Assembly: GCA_040756735.1 (NCBI GenBank)
Contig: JBFLYC010000006.1
Coordinates: 83,829-147,828 of the forward strand
Reading direction: 5' to 3'
DNA length: 64,000 bases
DNA from: JBFLYC01 sp040756735
Lineage (GTDB): Bacteria; Bacillota; DSM-16504; Desulfitibacterales; Desulfitibacteraceae
How positions within the stretch are numbered: position 1 is the first letter of the stretch; every line of letters starts with the position of its first letter. Below are positions 53,490 through 62,099 of this stretch, one piece after another. A program made the position numbers and the translations under genes. Under the pieces are notes generated by a model. The model searched no databases and was not told where the DNA came from. It was given only the letters and a program-made list of their open reading frames with translations.

Positions 53490-54314
53490 ATGAACAGTAT
53501 TGACAATAGTATTAAGCAAGATGTAATACCTCAAGAGTGCCAACCCATAAAGATATCTTACAGAAGAACGTGCCAATGCCCTGAAAAGCATATAAACTGC
53601 CTAACGGCTAAAGAATGGCTCAAAAGCCAGATAGGCGTGTGGCATTTTAACTATGAGGCCAGAGATATAAGGGATAAAAGTGTTCATCCAGCAACTTTCC
53701 CTATTTCGTTGGCCAAAAAGATCATAGAGCTATTTACTCATAAAGGTGAGCTAGTCTTAGACCCTTTTGTAGGAAGTGGAACTACCTTAATAGCTGCTCA
53801 AGATTTAGATAGGAATTCAATAGGTTTTGATCTGCAATCTCAATATATTGAATTATGCAAGCAAAGGCTCGGTCAAAACTTTAACCTTTTTACCAAGTCA
53901 GAACAAATTGCAATTCAAGAAGATGCCAGAAACATCTCCAATTATATTGAACCAGAAACGATAAGTTTAATTTGGACCTCTCCTCCTTATAATGTCTTCC
54001 TTAATTAATGTGGTGAACAGTCCTTGGAGAAAATCTGTAAAAGAACCTTAAGAGAACGGTGGAAACAGGCATACACCAATAACATACATATTCTGAATCA
54101 ACATAAGATTAGAAATTTATTTCATATTGTTACTTATGATGAGGACCTCTCAGATGATAAGGTTACAGAAATGGGTTCGCATAGAGTTATTTTTTATTTG
54201 CCTGATGAAAGTAGGAGATTTAAAGAAATCTCGGTTCATCCTGGTATGAAGGATTATGTAAGACCAATATCAAATTTAATTAATGATTTAAAGCAACTGC
54301 AACAAAAAAGGTAA
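53490..54314 (+). pseudogene. Disrupted DNA methyltransferase / restriction-modification remnant
   Basis: The first part (53490-54008) is an N4-cytosine/N6-adenine methyltransferase start: VLDPFVGSGTTLIAAQDLDR (motif I, SAM binding) and WTSPPYNVF (motif IV, SPPY), ending in a stop 3 residues later. After TAA 54006 the same reading frame stays open from 54009 to 54314 and gives a different-looking segment (KICKRTLRERWKQAY, VTEMGSHRVIFYLPDE, DYVRPISNLINDLKQL). That resembles the end of a DNA-modifying or restriction protein more than methylase motifs V-VIII, which are missing. I infer deletion plus a nonsense codon. Confidence 0.65.
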
Positions 54315-54373
54315 CTACATCAAAAATGGCATAGATGTTTACAAATCAACCAGGAATCAAGGGAGAGGTAATT

Positions 54374-56047
54374 ATGAAACTGCGCAGTCAAAGAATTCTT
54401 GCCAGACCTGAATGGAGCATTAACCGGACATATTACAAATCCATGGGTTATTCAGATAGGGATTTAGATAAACCTATAATAGGTATTGCCAATGCGTGGA
54501 GTACAACAGTACCCGGGCATTTTAATCTTAGACAGGTTTCAGAGGCAGTTAAAGAGGGAATTAGAGATGCAGGGGGTACTCCTGTAGAGTTTGGTGTAAT
54601 AGGAGCTTGCGATGGCATTGCTGAAGGTCATGAAGGCATGAGATATATTCTTCCTACAAGGGACATCATTGCAGACAGTATTGAATTGATGGTACAAGCT
54701 CACCAATATGACGGAATAGTACTGTTAGGTTCCTGCGACAAAATTGTTCCCGGCATGTTGATGGCCGCAGCCAGGCTGGATTTGCCGGCGATATTGGTTA
54801 ATGGAGGCCCCATGCTGGGAGGTCCAGTCATCCATGGGAGAAAAGCTGACAGCACATCCATAATAGAAGGCGTCGGCAGGTTGAAAAAGGGTGAGATCAC
54901 TGAGGTTGAGCTGATAAAGATGGAAGACCATTGTACTCCCACTTGCGGTTCCTGCTCCTTTTTAGGAACTGCTAATACAATGTGCTGTATTGCGGAGGCT
55001 TTGGGTATGTCTTTAACAGGTACTGCATTGATTCCTGCTGTTTATAGACAAAGGCTGCAAGCTGCCCAGGAATCAGGCAGGGCTATAGTTAATTTAATAA
55101 AAACAGGTTTGACAGCAAGGCAAATAATAAATAAAAAATCCATTGAAAATGCTGTTAGGTTAAATTCAGCCATTGGCGGTTCAACAAATGCGGCGCTGCA
55201 CATCCCGGCCATTGCCTATGAAGCAGGGGTTGATTTTAACATGGATATTTTTGATGATTTAAGTAGAACTACGCCTTTGATAGCAAAAATGAATCCAGCT
55301 GCTGCTGCTAATGTAATAGATTTTTATGAGTCCGGGGGTGTTCCTGTTGTAATGCAGGAAATATTATCTTTGATAAATGATGAAGTGCTTACTGTGACTG
55401 GAAAGACCATGGGAGAGAATATCAAGGATTTCAAGTCTCCCAATAATGAGGTAATAAAAACTTTCCGCCAGCCTTTTAGTACCAGTGGAGGTCTGGCGGT
55501 CCTGTATGGAAACCTTGCTCCTAATTCAGCCGTAACAAAGCCTGCCGCAATTAATCCTAACATGTTAGCATTCAAGGGGCCTGCCAGGGTATTCGATTCT
55601 GAAGAAATGGCAAATCAAGCTATTTTGAACAACCAGATCCAACCTGGCCAGGTAGTTGTTATCAGGTATGAGGGACCTAAAGGTGGGCCGGGAATGCCTG
55701 AAATGTTTAAAGCCATGAAACTGCTCTATGGCTTAGGTTTAGCCGACAAGGTAGCTTTAGTCACTGACGGCAGGTTTTCCGGCACTAATAATGGCTGTTT
55801 TGTAGGACATATCTCTCCTGAAGCACAGGAAGGCGGGCCAATAGCCATAGTAAAGGACGGGGATATGATTGAAATTGATATTCCTAATAGAAAGCTCAAT
55901 CTTTTGATTTCCCAGGAGGAATTAGAGCAAAGAAAGGCTAGTTGGCAGCAGCCAAAGCCTAGAGTTTCTGAAGGATACTTATATCTTTACAGCAGGTTAG
56001 CTGAATCAGCTAATAAAGGCGCCATCATCAAAAACCGCCCGGAATAG
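54374..56047 (+). CDS. ilvD: Dihydroxy-acid dehydratase
   Basis: Iron-sulfur enzyme of valine, isoleucine and leucine synthesis; its valine-branch product 2-oxoisovalerate is also the substrate of PanB. 557 residues; cluster cysteines in LLGSCDKIVPGMLM and CTPTCGSCSFLGTANTM, GGSTNAALHIPAIA, YEGPKGGPGMPEM and TDGRFSGTNNGCFVGHISPE. Starts at ATG 54374 behind GGGAGAGG. It stands alone; no other ilv gene is near. Confidence 0.98.
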   Translation: MKLRSQRILARPEWSINRTYYKSMGYSDRDLDKPIIGIANAWSTTVPGHFNLRQVSEAVKEGIRDAGGTPVEFGVIGACDGIAEGHEGMRYILPTRDIIADSIELMVQAHQYDGIVLLGSCDKIVPGMLMAAARLDLPAILVNGGPMLGGPVIHGRKADSTSIIEGVGRLKKGEITEVELIKMEDHCTPTCGSCSFLGTANTMCCIAEALGMSLTGTALIPAVYRQRLQAAQESGRAIVNLIKTGLTARQIINKKSIENAVRLNSAIGGSTNAALHIPAIAYEAGVDFNMDIFDDLSRTTPLIAKMNPAAAANVIDFYESGGVPVVMQEILSLINDEVLTVTGKTMGENIKDFKSPNNEVIKTFRQPFSTSGGLAVLYGNLAPNSAVTKPAAINPNMLAFKGPARVFDSEEMANQAILNNQIQPGQVVVIRYEGPKGGPGMPEMFKAMKLLYGLGLADKVALVTDGRFSGTNNGCFVGHISPEAQEGGPIAIVKDGDMIEIDIPNRKLNLLISQEELEQRKASWQQPKPRVSEGYLYLYSRLAESANKGAIIKNRPE

Positions 56048-56145
56048 TTTTTGTAAAGAAAAGATTATTGTGGGTAAGGAACATTTTGCCCAATGATATA
56101 CGTCTAATAATGTATGACATTAGAGTTCACTAAGGGGAGAGGTAT

Positions 56146-57258
56146 ATGAGGAAAAAAACAGTACCAATAATACTTATGGTTATTTGCATTGTCATGCTGT
56201 CGGTTGCTGCTTCTGCAGGTGATGGACGTCATTGGGTTGACGAGGAATTGGTGGGCTTTAAAGAGCTGATTATTTCATGTGATAATGAAATAATCAAGGA
56301 AGAGTTGGAGAAATTACAATCAGCAGTTTTTGGCGAGGAACAGTTGGATGAACCTATTAGCCTGCAGCACTGGGCAGCCCTTGTTAATTTGGCGCTAAGG
56401 CCTGATAAGGACGGTTCTGGTAGAATGCTGGATTTTTATGTTTATGGTTTGGGAACAGGCGATAAGATTACCCGGGAAGATGCTGTCGGCGGTTTGGTTA
56501 AGCTTTTGACCATAGATTATCTTAGCGGGAGCAGTACATACGAAGAACTAAAACCCTCTTTGGCTTTAACAGATTTAGAAATGATAAGTGACAGGCAGGT
56601 TGTTCTGGTGCAGAAGGCATATTGTGAAGGGATTTTGGATGCACAGACAATAGATTTATTTAGACCCAAAGATTATTTGACAAATGCCGAAGCAGTATCC
56701 ATGCTTTATAGAGTAATAAAAAAATATAATATCAAGCTGTACAAAGAGCATCCTACCAGCCATTGGGCAAACACCGCAGTCACAAATTTTGCTAATGCAG
56801 TAAAAGGTCAAAAAGAAATCTCTGCTGCATTTAACAAAATTACCGAAGCAGCCGATATATTAAATGAACCCATCAATACAGCTGATTGGAATAACCTGTT
56901 AATGTACATCTGCGGCTTAACTGCCTCAACTTATGATCAAAGCTTTTTAGAGAGCTATACTTATGGATTGAGTGAGAATGGGTTTATAAGACGGGACAAA
57001 GCTGTGGCAGGAATGGTTAAGCTGCTCCATGCCGCTGAGTTTGTCAAGGGCAGGGACGCCACGGGAGAAGAGTTGTTAGCTGTTCAAAAGCGGTTTAATG
57101 ATGTTAATGAAGTCTTTGATAACAGTAAGCTTGCCATTGCGTATTATGAAGGTTTGATTCAGGGTTATCAAGATGGGAGTTTTCGCCCCTATAATACGCT
57201 CACTAATGCAGAGGCAATCGCCCTTTTATCGCGGATAATGGAAAAGTATGTAAAATAA
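56146..57258 (+). CDS. Exported protein with two SLH-like repeat units
   Basis: 370 residues with a signal peptide (MRKKTVPIILMVICIVMLSV, cleavage after ASA). The mature part is two related ~170-residue halves. Each has HW, then L-x-EPI-x-x-x-W, a Y-x-YGL segment, a K/R-I-x-R-[ED]-x-A-V-x-G-x-VKLL strand-helix and a closing block with FRP-x-x-x-LTNAEA, the SLH signature. SLH domains tether proteins to the cell-wall polymer. The function is unknown. It precedes comEC by 7-34 bases and may be co-transcribed. Confidence 0.8.
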   Translation: MRKKTVPIILMVICIVMLSVAASAGDGRHWVDEELVGFKELIISCDNEIIKEELEKLQSAVFGEEQLDEPISLQHWAALVNLALRPDKDGSGRMLDFYVYGLGTGDKITREDAVGGLVKLLTIDYLSGSSTYEELKPSLALTDLEMISDRQVVLVQKAYCEGILDAQTIDLFRPKDYLTNAEAVSMLYRVIKKYNIKLYKEHPTSHWANTAVTNFANAVKGQKEISAAFNKITEAADILNEPINTADWNNLLMYICGLTASTYDQSFLESYTYGLSENGFIRRDKAVAGMVKLLHAAEFVKGRDATGEELLAVQKRFNDVNEVFDNSKLAIAYYEGLIQGYQDGSFRPYNTLTNAEAIALLSRIMEKYVK

Positions 57259-57292
57259 CGACGGTTTGATAAGGGCTGCGAGGTTCTCAGCT

Positions 57293-59638
57293 ATGAAACT
57301 TGGTATTGTTTTGCCTGTTTTATCCCTATTTGCCCTGGGAATTGCACTTGGGGTAATCACAAAAATGCCTATCTCATTATTTTTGATGGTAGGCTTTTTA
57401 CTTTTGGCTTTATTTATAATCCTAAGAGTCAGAGAGCAAAAGGCAGCTTTTATGGCTGTCCTGCTGACATTTTTCCTGCTGGGTTGGTTTGTGGGCGCAG
57501 CAACAATCAATTACCAATCAGAACTGGAAGCCTATGTAAATGAAAAGGTTGTCCTGGATGGCATGGTGTCTGGGGTTGTACAGTATGACAACAGGGTTGT
57601 TTATACCATAACTAATCCAATAATTAATCATGGTAGCACTAATGTAACTATTTCAAACAGTATTTCAAACAGGGAGAGAGTCCAGTTAACTGTTTACAAT
57701 GCTAAAGAGGTTTATGGTTATGGGACTATCATCAAGGCGCAAGGTGTTTTGAAATCGCCACCTACAAAAAGAAATCCAGGGGGTTTTGATTATGCGGCAT
57801 ATTTACAAAGAAAGGGGATTTATACAACTCTAAATGTGAGCCAGGAGCAAGTCTTAAAACTTGATGAAGGGGTTGGCAATCCAATATTATTTGCCGCTCA
57901 TGCTTTGCGCCACAGGCTGTTAAGGTTATCAGAACCCCTGGATGCCAAGGGGAAAGGGGTATTTCGTGCCATTGTCTTGGGTGACAAGAGCGGCTTGGCT
58001 CCTGAAGACAGGCAAATATACCAGGGATTAGGTATTATGCACATTTTTGCTGTGAGCGGGCTGCATGTGGGATTTCTCATGATTTTGCTTGTAGCAGCTA
58101 CAAATGTGCTTAGGCTGCCCAGAAGAGCAGCAACCACTTTTATACTTTGTAGTCTTTTTCTATATTCTGCAGTGGTAGGATTCTCTTCTCCCGTCTTAAG
58201 GGCCAGCATCATGCTTGGCCTATATTGGTTGGGCAGAGAAAACTGGAATGATACCCTCACAGCTAACGCTTTGTGTGTAGCTGCCCTTGTACTGTTACTG
58301 TTAAATCCTTTGCAGCTTTTTGACGCAAGTTTTCAGTTTAGCTTTGCCGCTACAGCTTTTATTATCTTTATTGCTCCCCTGATAAAAAACATCAAATATT
58401 TAAGGATGACCGCAATAGCCGTTCCTCTAGCAGCATGGGCAGGGACACTGCCCCTTACAGCTTTTTATTTTAACCAGGCAGCCCCCCTGGGGATTCTCCT
58501 GGCAGTGCCAGCCGGATTCCTGGCAGGGGCAGTGGTTATCCTGGGATTTGTTGCTCTAGCAGTTGACTTCATTTTTCCCTTTATGTCTAGCTTGATTTCT
58601 ATTTTCCTTGGAGGTCTGATATTTTATGCTGATAAAGTCATGAATCTACTGCATATGGTTCCCTTTGCAGGTGAAGGGTTTTTAGTTGCGACGCCGGCAG
58701 TTTTTTCAGTAATGGCATACTATGCCCTTTTTCTAACAGCAGCCTTGGCTTACTATTACAGAAATCATCCTGGATTTAGGTTAGGTATTCTTAGATGGGG
58801 CAGACAAACTGCAATATTTTTGGGTATTTTAGTAATACTTTTGCTGGGTTTTAATCTGTTTGCTCCTTCTTCCCTTGAAGTAGTCTTTTTGGATGTCGGA
58901 CAGGGGGATTGCATTTTTATTAAAACCCCAGAGGGTAAAACCATACTTATAGATGGGGGAGGAGTAACCGGGGAATACAATCTCGGGGATCTGGTAGTAG
59001 TACCTTTCTTGAAACATAAAGGTATCAGAAAAGTTGATTTAATGATAAATACTCATCCGCATACCGACCATCTTGCTGGATTGTTTCCAGTGGCAATTAG
59101 GTTTCCCGTTTCCCTTGCCCTGATTCCGCCCCAGTTTGAAGCGGAGTATGCTGGTTTCATGAAAACATTAGAAGAGAGAGGAATAAAACTGGAGTATGGA
59201 ATCAAAGGTCAGGGTGTAAGTATTAGTCCGGCAGTATCATTAAATATTTTGCATCCTCCCAGAGATTATCCTTACCGGTTAGGCCCTAACAATCATTCTC
59301 TGGTAACGGACCTGCTGCATAAAGATATAAAATTCCTTTTTACCGGAGACATAGAGGTGGAGGCAATTGAAACACTTAACAGTATTATTGGACATTATAC
59401 CGTATTGAAATTCCCGCATCATGGCAGCGCAGGTTCCTTTAATATTTCCTTTTTGGAACAGATTAAACCGGAGGTGGTAATTATCCAGGTTGGAGCAAAC
59501 AATACCTTTGGGCACCCCGGTCCAGAGGTTATAGACTATTTTGCCAAGCAGGGCATACCTGTTTATAGAAATGACCTCCATGGAGCCATAACTATTAAAT
59601 CTGATGGGAGAAAAATAAATATTGATACTATATTTTGA
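57293..59638 (+). CDS. comEC: Competence protein ComEC/Rec2 (DNA channel)
   Basis: Polytopic membrane channel that imports one DNA strand. 781 residues: N-terminal DUF4131 region with early helices, an OB-like loop, the Competence domain (YQGLGIMHIFAVSGLHVGF; PVLRASIMLGLYWLG) and a C-terminal metallo-beta-lactamase domain with FLDVGQGDCIFIKTPEGKT, NTHPHTDHLAG (metal ligands), FLFTGDIEVEA and KFPHHGSAGS, a likely nuclease. The frame opens at TTG 57266; ATG 57293 with GCGAGGT is preferred. With comEA this supports natural transformation. Confidence 0.95.
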   Translation: MKLGIVLPVLSLFALGIALGVITKMPISLFLMVGFLLLALFIILRVREQKAAFMAVLLTFFLLGWFVGAATINYQSELEAYVNEKVVLDGMVSGVVQYDNRVVYTITNPIINHGSTNVTISNSISNRERVQLTVYNAKEVYGYGTIIKAQGVLKSPPTKRNPGGFDYAAYLQRKGIYTTLNVSQEQVLKLDEGVGNPILFAAHALRHRLLRLSEPLDAKGKGVFRAIVLGDKSGLAPEDRQIYQGLGIMHIFAVSGLHVGFLMILLVAATNVLRLPRRAATTFILCSLFLYSAVVGFSSPVLRASIMLGLYWLGRENWNDTLTANALCVAALVLLLLNPLQLFDASFQFSFAATAFIIFIAPLIKNIKYLRMTAIAVPLAAWAGTLPLTAFYFNQAAPLGILLAVPAGFLAGAVVILGFVALAVDFIFPFMSSLISIFLGGLIFYADKVMNLLHMVPFAGEGFLVATPAVFSVMAYYALFLTAALAYYYRNHPGFRLGILRWGRQTAIFLGILVILLLGFNLFAPSSLEVVFLDVGQGDCIFIKTPEGKTILIDGGGVTGEYNLGDLVVVPFLKHKGIRKVDLMINTHPHTDHLAGLFPVAIRFPVSLALIPPQFEAEYAGFMKTLEERGIKLEYGIKGQGVSISPAVSLNILHPPRDYPYRLGPNNHSLVTDLLHKDIKFLFTGDIEVEAIETLNSIIGHYTVLKFPHHGSAGSFNISFLEQIKPEVVIIQVGANNTFGHPGPEVIDYFAKQGIPVYRNDLHGAITIKSDGRKINIDTIF

Positions 59639-59665
59639 ATAACTTCGACAAAGTTTAATTTTTAT

Positions 59666-59699
59666 AAACCCCGTTCGGTAAGCCTGGATGGGGTTTTTT
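59666..59699 (+). terminator. Terminator after comEC
   Basis: AAACCCC (59666-59672) pairs with GGGGTTT (59690-59696), followed by TTT. The same hairpin is repeated at 62294-62327 in copy B of the duplication. Confidence 0.85.
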
Positions 59700-59705
59700 G
59701 CAGCT

Positions 59706-59794
59706 ATTGAAATTCCTTTTTGGTTTAGCAGTAAAGTTTTTTCATCTTCAAGTGTAACAAAACTGTTGTTTTTGGTACTAATAGTTTGAGACAT
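59706..59794 (-). CDS. Small 28-31-residue ORF, copy A (possibly frameshifted)
   Basis: Starts MSQTISTKNNSFVTLEDEKT behind GAAAGG, divergent from the exported-protein gene. Identical to copy B for 22 codons; then one extra A in a poly-A run shifts the frame, so removing it would end the peptide near 59706 just before the terminator hairpin. Coding is unproven; see the copy B entry. Confidence 0.3.
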
Positions 59795-59866
59795 TATTTA
59801 CCTTTCGAGTTATATATTATGAAAAAACATTTAAATGAAAAATTATAAAATTTGGAGTTGATATAA

Positions 59867-60419
59867 GTGTTAAAACCTAACAAGAACAGGTTTTTAATAT
59901 TATTAACTATACTATCAACCTGCTTTTTAGCAATTGGGTTTGTAGCAAAATACAATAAAAGTATTGACAATACCCACTATATGGAAAGAACTCAAAATAA
60001 TATATTAGCTTATAAAAATATTGTTGAATTGCTGGAAGCTAACAAAAGTATACCTTTTGCTGGTGTTTACCAAGATGATAATGGGGTGTTGCATATAGGT
60101 TAGCTGGCGCAGATATGGACAAGTACAAACCCTTAATACTCAAAGCGGGGAAGGGTGCGGTTATCAAGTTTTATAAGGCAGAATTTACATATGAAGAATT
60201 AAGAAATCTTCAGCGTAAACTTGATACAGAATTATGGGATAGTTAGTGAGCGAAGGTATTAAAATAGCCTCTACGGTTGTTGATCCTGTGGAAAATGTAC
60301 TATTAATTAAAGTTCTAGATATGAATGATGATATAGTAAGTGCTATACAAGAGAAAGTAAATCATCCCGGTGTCAAAGTAGTACCGGGAAACAAGCTTAT
60401 TTTACAGTCTAAGCCCTAA
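59867..60419 (+). pseudogene. Frameshifted exported-protein gene (repeat copy A)
   Basis: Three consecutive frames read as one protein. GTG 59867 gives an N-terminal membrane helix (FLILLTILSTCFLAIGF) and ends FAGVYQDDNGVLHIG. Shifting one base gives LAGADMDKYKPLILKAGK to KLDTELW. A second shift gives SEGIKIASTVVDPVENVLL through HPGVKVVPGNKLILQSKP and TAA 60417. The pattern of FAGVYxDxxGxLHIG plus an ELRNLQRKL helix resembles prodomain-like modules in exported Firmicute proteins. Two indels make a functional product unlikely. Copy B keeps only the last 17 codons. Confidence 0.6.
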
Positions 60420-60573
60420 AACGCTAGGAAATAAGACCACTTTTACCTAAAAATTTAATTGAGTTTTTTGATTATGAAAAGAAGCATTTATGAGCTGCAA
60501 TAAAGTATGAGGTATTAAAAATAAAATCTGGTTTAGTTTTAAGGTTTAATTGTAAAACATACCAAAAATTGTC

Positions 60574-60604
60574 TAAATAGACACGTAAAGCGGTTAAATA
60601 GACA
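60574..60604 (+). promoter_or_regulatory. Direct repeat of LytTR-operator type
   Basis: TAAATAGACA occurs at 60574-60583 and 60595-60604, exactly 21 bases apart. AgrA/ComE/VirR-class LytTR regulators bind pairs of ~9-base direct repeats with a 12-base gap (21-base period), placed just upstream of the -35. A TATAAT -10 lies at 60635-60640 with only a poor -35 (TAGAAA, 60612-60617), as expected of an activator-dependent promoter. A histidine kinase of the AgrC type is encoded 2.5 kb downstream. Confidence 0.6.
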
Positions 60605-60634
60605 TTTCCTGTAGAAAAAATTTGGAAAAAATAA

Positions 60635-60640
60635 TATAAT
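60635..60640 (+). promoter_or_regulatory. -10 box upstream of the exported-protein pair
   Basis: Perfect TATAAT. The -35 region is weak; the 21-base-spaced repeats sit immediately before it. It gives a ~240-base 5' UTR to the gene at 60889. Confidence 0.55.
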
Positions 60641-60708
60641 CTTGATAACCTAACTGAGAAACACAAAAAATCCCAGGTAAATAAGATGCCCTGAAAAAGT
60701 TCCATTTA

Positions 60709-60808
60709 GCTGGGGCTGTACCCTCCTTTACCAAAGGCAAAGGTTAGGTTTAAGATTATTTTAAACCTTCCCCAGCCTAAAGTAAAGGAGAGATTAAAGG
60801 CTGGGGGG
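60709..60808 (+). ncRNA. Structured 5' UTR: three-way junction with alternative pairing
   Basis: GCTGGGG (60709-60715) pairs with CCCCAGC (60770-60776), enclosing two hairpins: CCTTT/AAAGG (60725-60737) and GGTTTAA/TTAAACC (60747-60767). The same CCCCAGCC can instead pair with GGCTGGGG (60799-60806). Mutually exclusive stems in a leader are typical of switches. It matches no riboswitch class I recognise. The gene start is 80 bases further on. Structure is read by eye; no covariance support. Confidence 0.5.
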
Positions 60809-60888
60809 ATGTTTATGAGGGCTTAAATATCTATTAAACTATTAAAGTAGATATTTTGACATTAAATTAAATGAAAGGAGCATCAAAA

Positions 60889-61332
60889 ATGAAAAGAATT
60901 GATTTCTTTTTGGTATATTTTATTGCAGCTTTTATTGTTTCAACAAGTTTTATGGTAACTTTTGCTTCAGGCACAGAAGGGCCTAAAAGATATTTTACTG
61001 TCTATAGTATAGACTACCATAATCAATCTTCTTTACGCCCTACTTGGAATAATGGTTTGCAAGCAAGAACACTTATAATGCACGAAGATAACATCAACCT
61101 ACCTGCTGGCTACATGGGAGTATACCCACGATTATATGATGATAACGGAGTTGTTGTATCTGAGCCCTTAGATTGGGTATATAATAACAGTCCTGCAGTT
61201 GGTATAGAGGCTCCGGCACCTACATATACTGAAGAAGGTGCTTATTATAGTCATGGATTAACTAGGGCATACAACGGAGATGGATATACTCAACATTCAA
61301 CATATAGAAGTCCAAGTTTAAACATTAATTAG
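60889..61332 (+). CDS. Exported protein of unknown function (YYSHG/RAYNG motif)
   Basis: 147 residues with a signal peptide (KRIDFFLVYFIAAFIVSTSF, ending near TFASG). The mature part has no cysteine and is rich in Tyr, Asn, Ser and Thr. The middle, LIMHEDNINLPAGYMGVYPR, suggests beta structure, and the end is YYSHGLTRAYNGDGYTQHST. I recall similar tails in exported proteins of other Clostridia but cannot assign an activity. ATG 60889 behind AAAGGAG is used rather than ATG 60871. Only 15 bases separate it from the next gene, so the two are one operon. Confidence 0.75.
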   Translation: MKRIDFFLVYFIAAFIVSTSFMVTFASGTEGPKRYFTVYSIDYHNQSSLRPTWNNGLQARTLIMHEDNINLPAGYMGVYPRLYDDNGVVVSEPLDWVYNNSPAVGIEAPAPTYTEEGAYYSHGLTRAYNGDGYTQHSTYRSPSLNIN

Positions 61333-61347
61333 GAGGTGAAATATACA

Positions 61348-61854
61348 GTGAATAAAGGGAAAAATACTGTGTTGTTAACTGTTGCTATCCTTCTTGGCAC
61401 TATGTTAGGTTATTTTAGCATTGGCTACGCTATGGAACATGATGTGTTTTTTCAAAAAAACTACAAAATAAACGAAAAAGGCCAGCTTATTTGTGCCAAA
61501 ACTAATGAGATAATAACTGAAGAAAACTTTGATCCTTCCAAAGTTTACAGAGTTAATGAGTATGGGCAGACTTATGGTTCCTCTCTTTTTGCAGTTTCTT
61601 TTGAAACTGAGCCTGATTTAATTCTTGCAAAAGGCGTTGATGGCACAATAGGTTATATTTATGCTACCGATTCATATGGGGAAGTACCCAAAAATCCTGG
61701 AGAGGCTCTTGCCAGACAGAAAGCAAATGCTGGTCAGGATCGTCGAGTGATACCGCTATATGCTTCTGATGGCAAAACTATAATAGGAGAATTCATAATG
61801 TATGCAATTGATATAGAAGAGATTACTTTAATCACAGCAGAAGAAACTAAATAA
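61348..61854 (+). CDS. Exported protein of unknown function (NEYGQTYGS family)
   Basis: 168 residues; N-terminal signal or anchor helix (NTVLLTVAILLGTMLGYFSI). The mature part has VYRVNEYGQTYGSSLFAVS, EPDLILAKGVDGTIGYIYAT and VIPLYASDGKTIIGEFIMY, a conserved arrangement in Clostridial exported proteins, sometimes mis-annotated as BlaR1-type peptidase; no protease motif is present. GTG 61348 follows a perfect AGGAGGTGA by 8 bases; GTG 61336 lies inside that site and is rejected. The function is unknown. Confidence 0.78.
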   Translation: MNKGKNTVLLTVAILLGTMLGYFSIGYAMEHDVFFQKNYKINEKGQLICAKTNEIITEENFDPSKVYRVNEYGQTYGSSLFAVSFETEPDLILAKGVDGTIGYIYATDSYGEVPKNPGEALARQKANAGQDRRVIPLYASDGKTIIGEFIMYAIDIEEITLITAEETK

Positions 61855-61925
61855 AATGTAATGTACAGGTCAATCAGGAGTAGTTCCAGAGTAAAAGGCT
61901 AGAAATTACAGAAGATGAGAATTTA

Positions 61926-62099
61926 ATGAAAAGCGAACTTTTAGACATTAAAAACGAGGAATTAGACATGACAGAAAGCAAGAGGATAGTATATAACTTA
62001 TGGATATCATTGGGTACAAAATCCACCTAACCTATAGTCCACCAGACCAAATCTGGCAAACAGAGTCAGAAATCTTAATGGAATATGGATAATAGTTAT
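61926..62099 (+). other. Coding-like fragments (possible gene relic)
   Basis: ATG 61926 opens a 34-codon frame (MKSELLDIKNEELDMTESKR and on). ATG 62003 in another frame gives DIIGYKIHLTYSPPDQIWQT to MEYG, a natural-looking protein end that runs into the palindrome. They may be pieces of one gene with a frameshift. No homology is recognised. Confidence 0.3.

Larger units (their letters stand above)
59658..60456. repeat. Segmental duplication, copy A (full-length)
   Basis: Matches 62286-62597. The left arm (59658-59876) includes a 99-base perfectly identical block (59729-59827). The right arm (60363-60456) differs by only a few bases. About 486 bases between them are missing in copy B. Holds a terminator, a small - strand ORF and a frameshifted exported-protein gene. 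Confidence 0.92.

Noticed and set aside
59279..59794. 171-codon - strand frame overlapping the end of comEC
   Set aside because: Mostly antisense to comEC; only its first ~22-30 codons (repeat block) may be real, listed as a small ORF.
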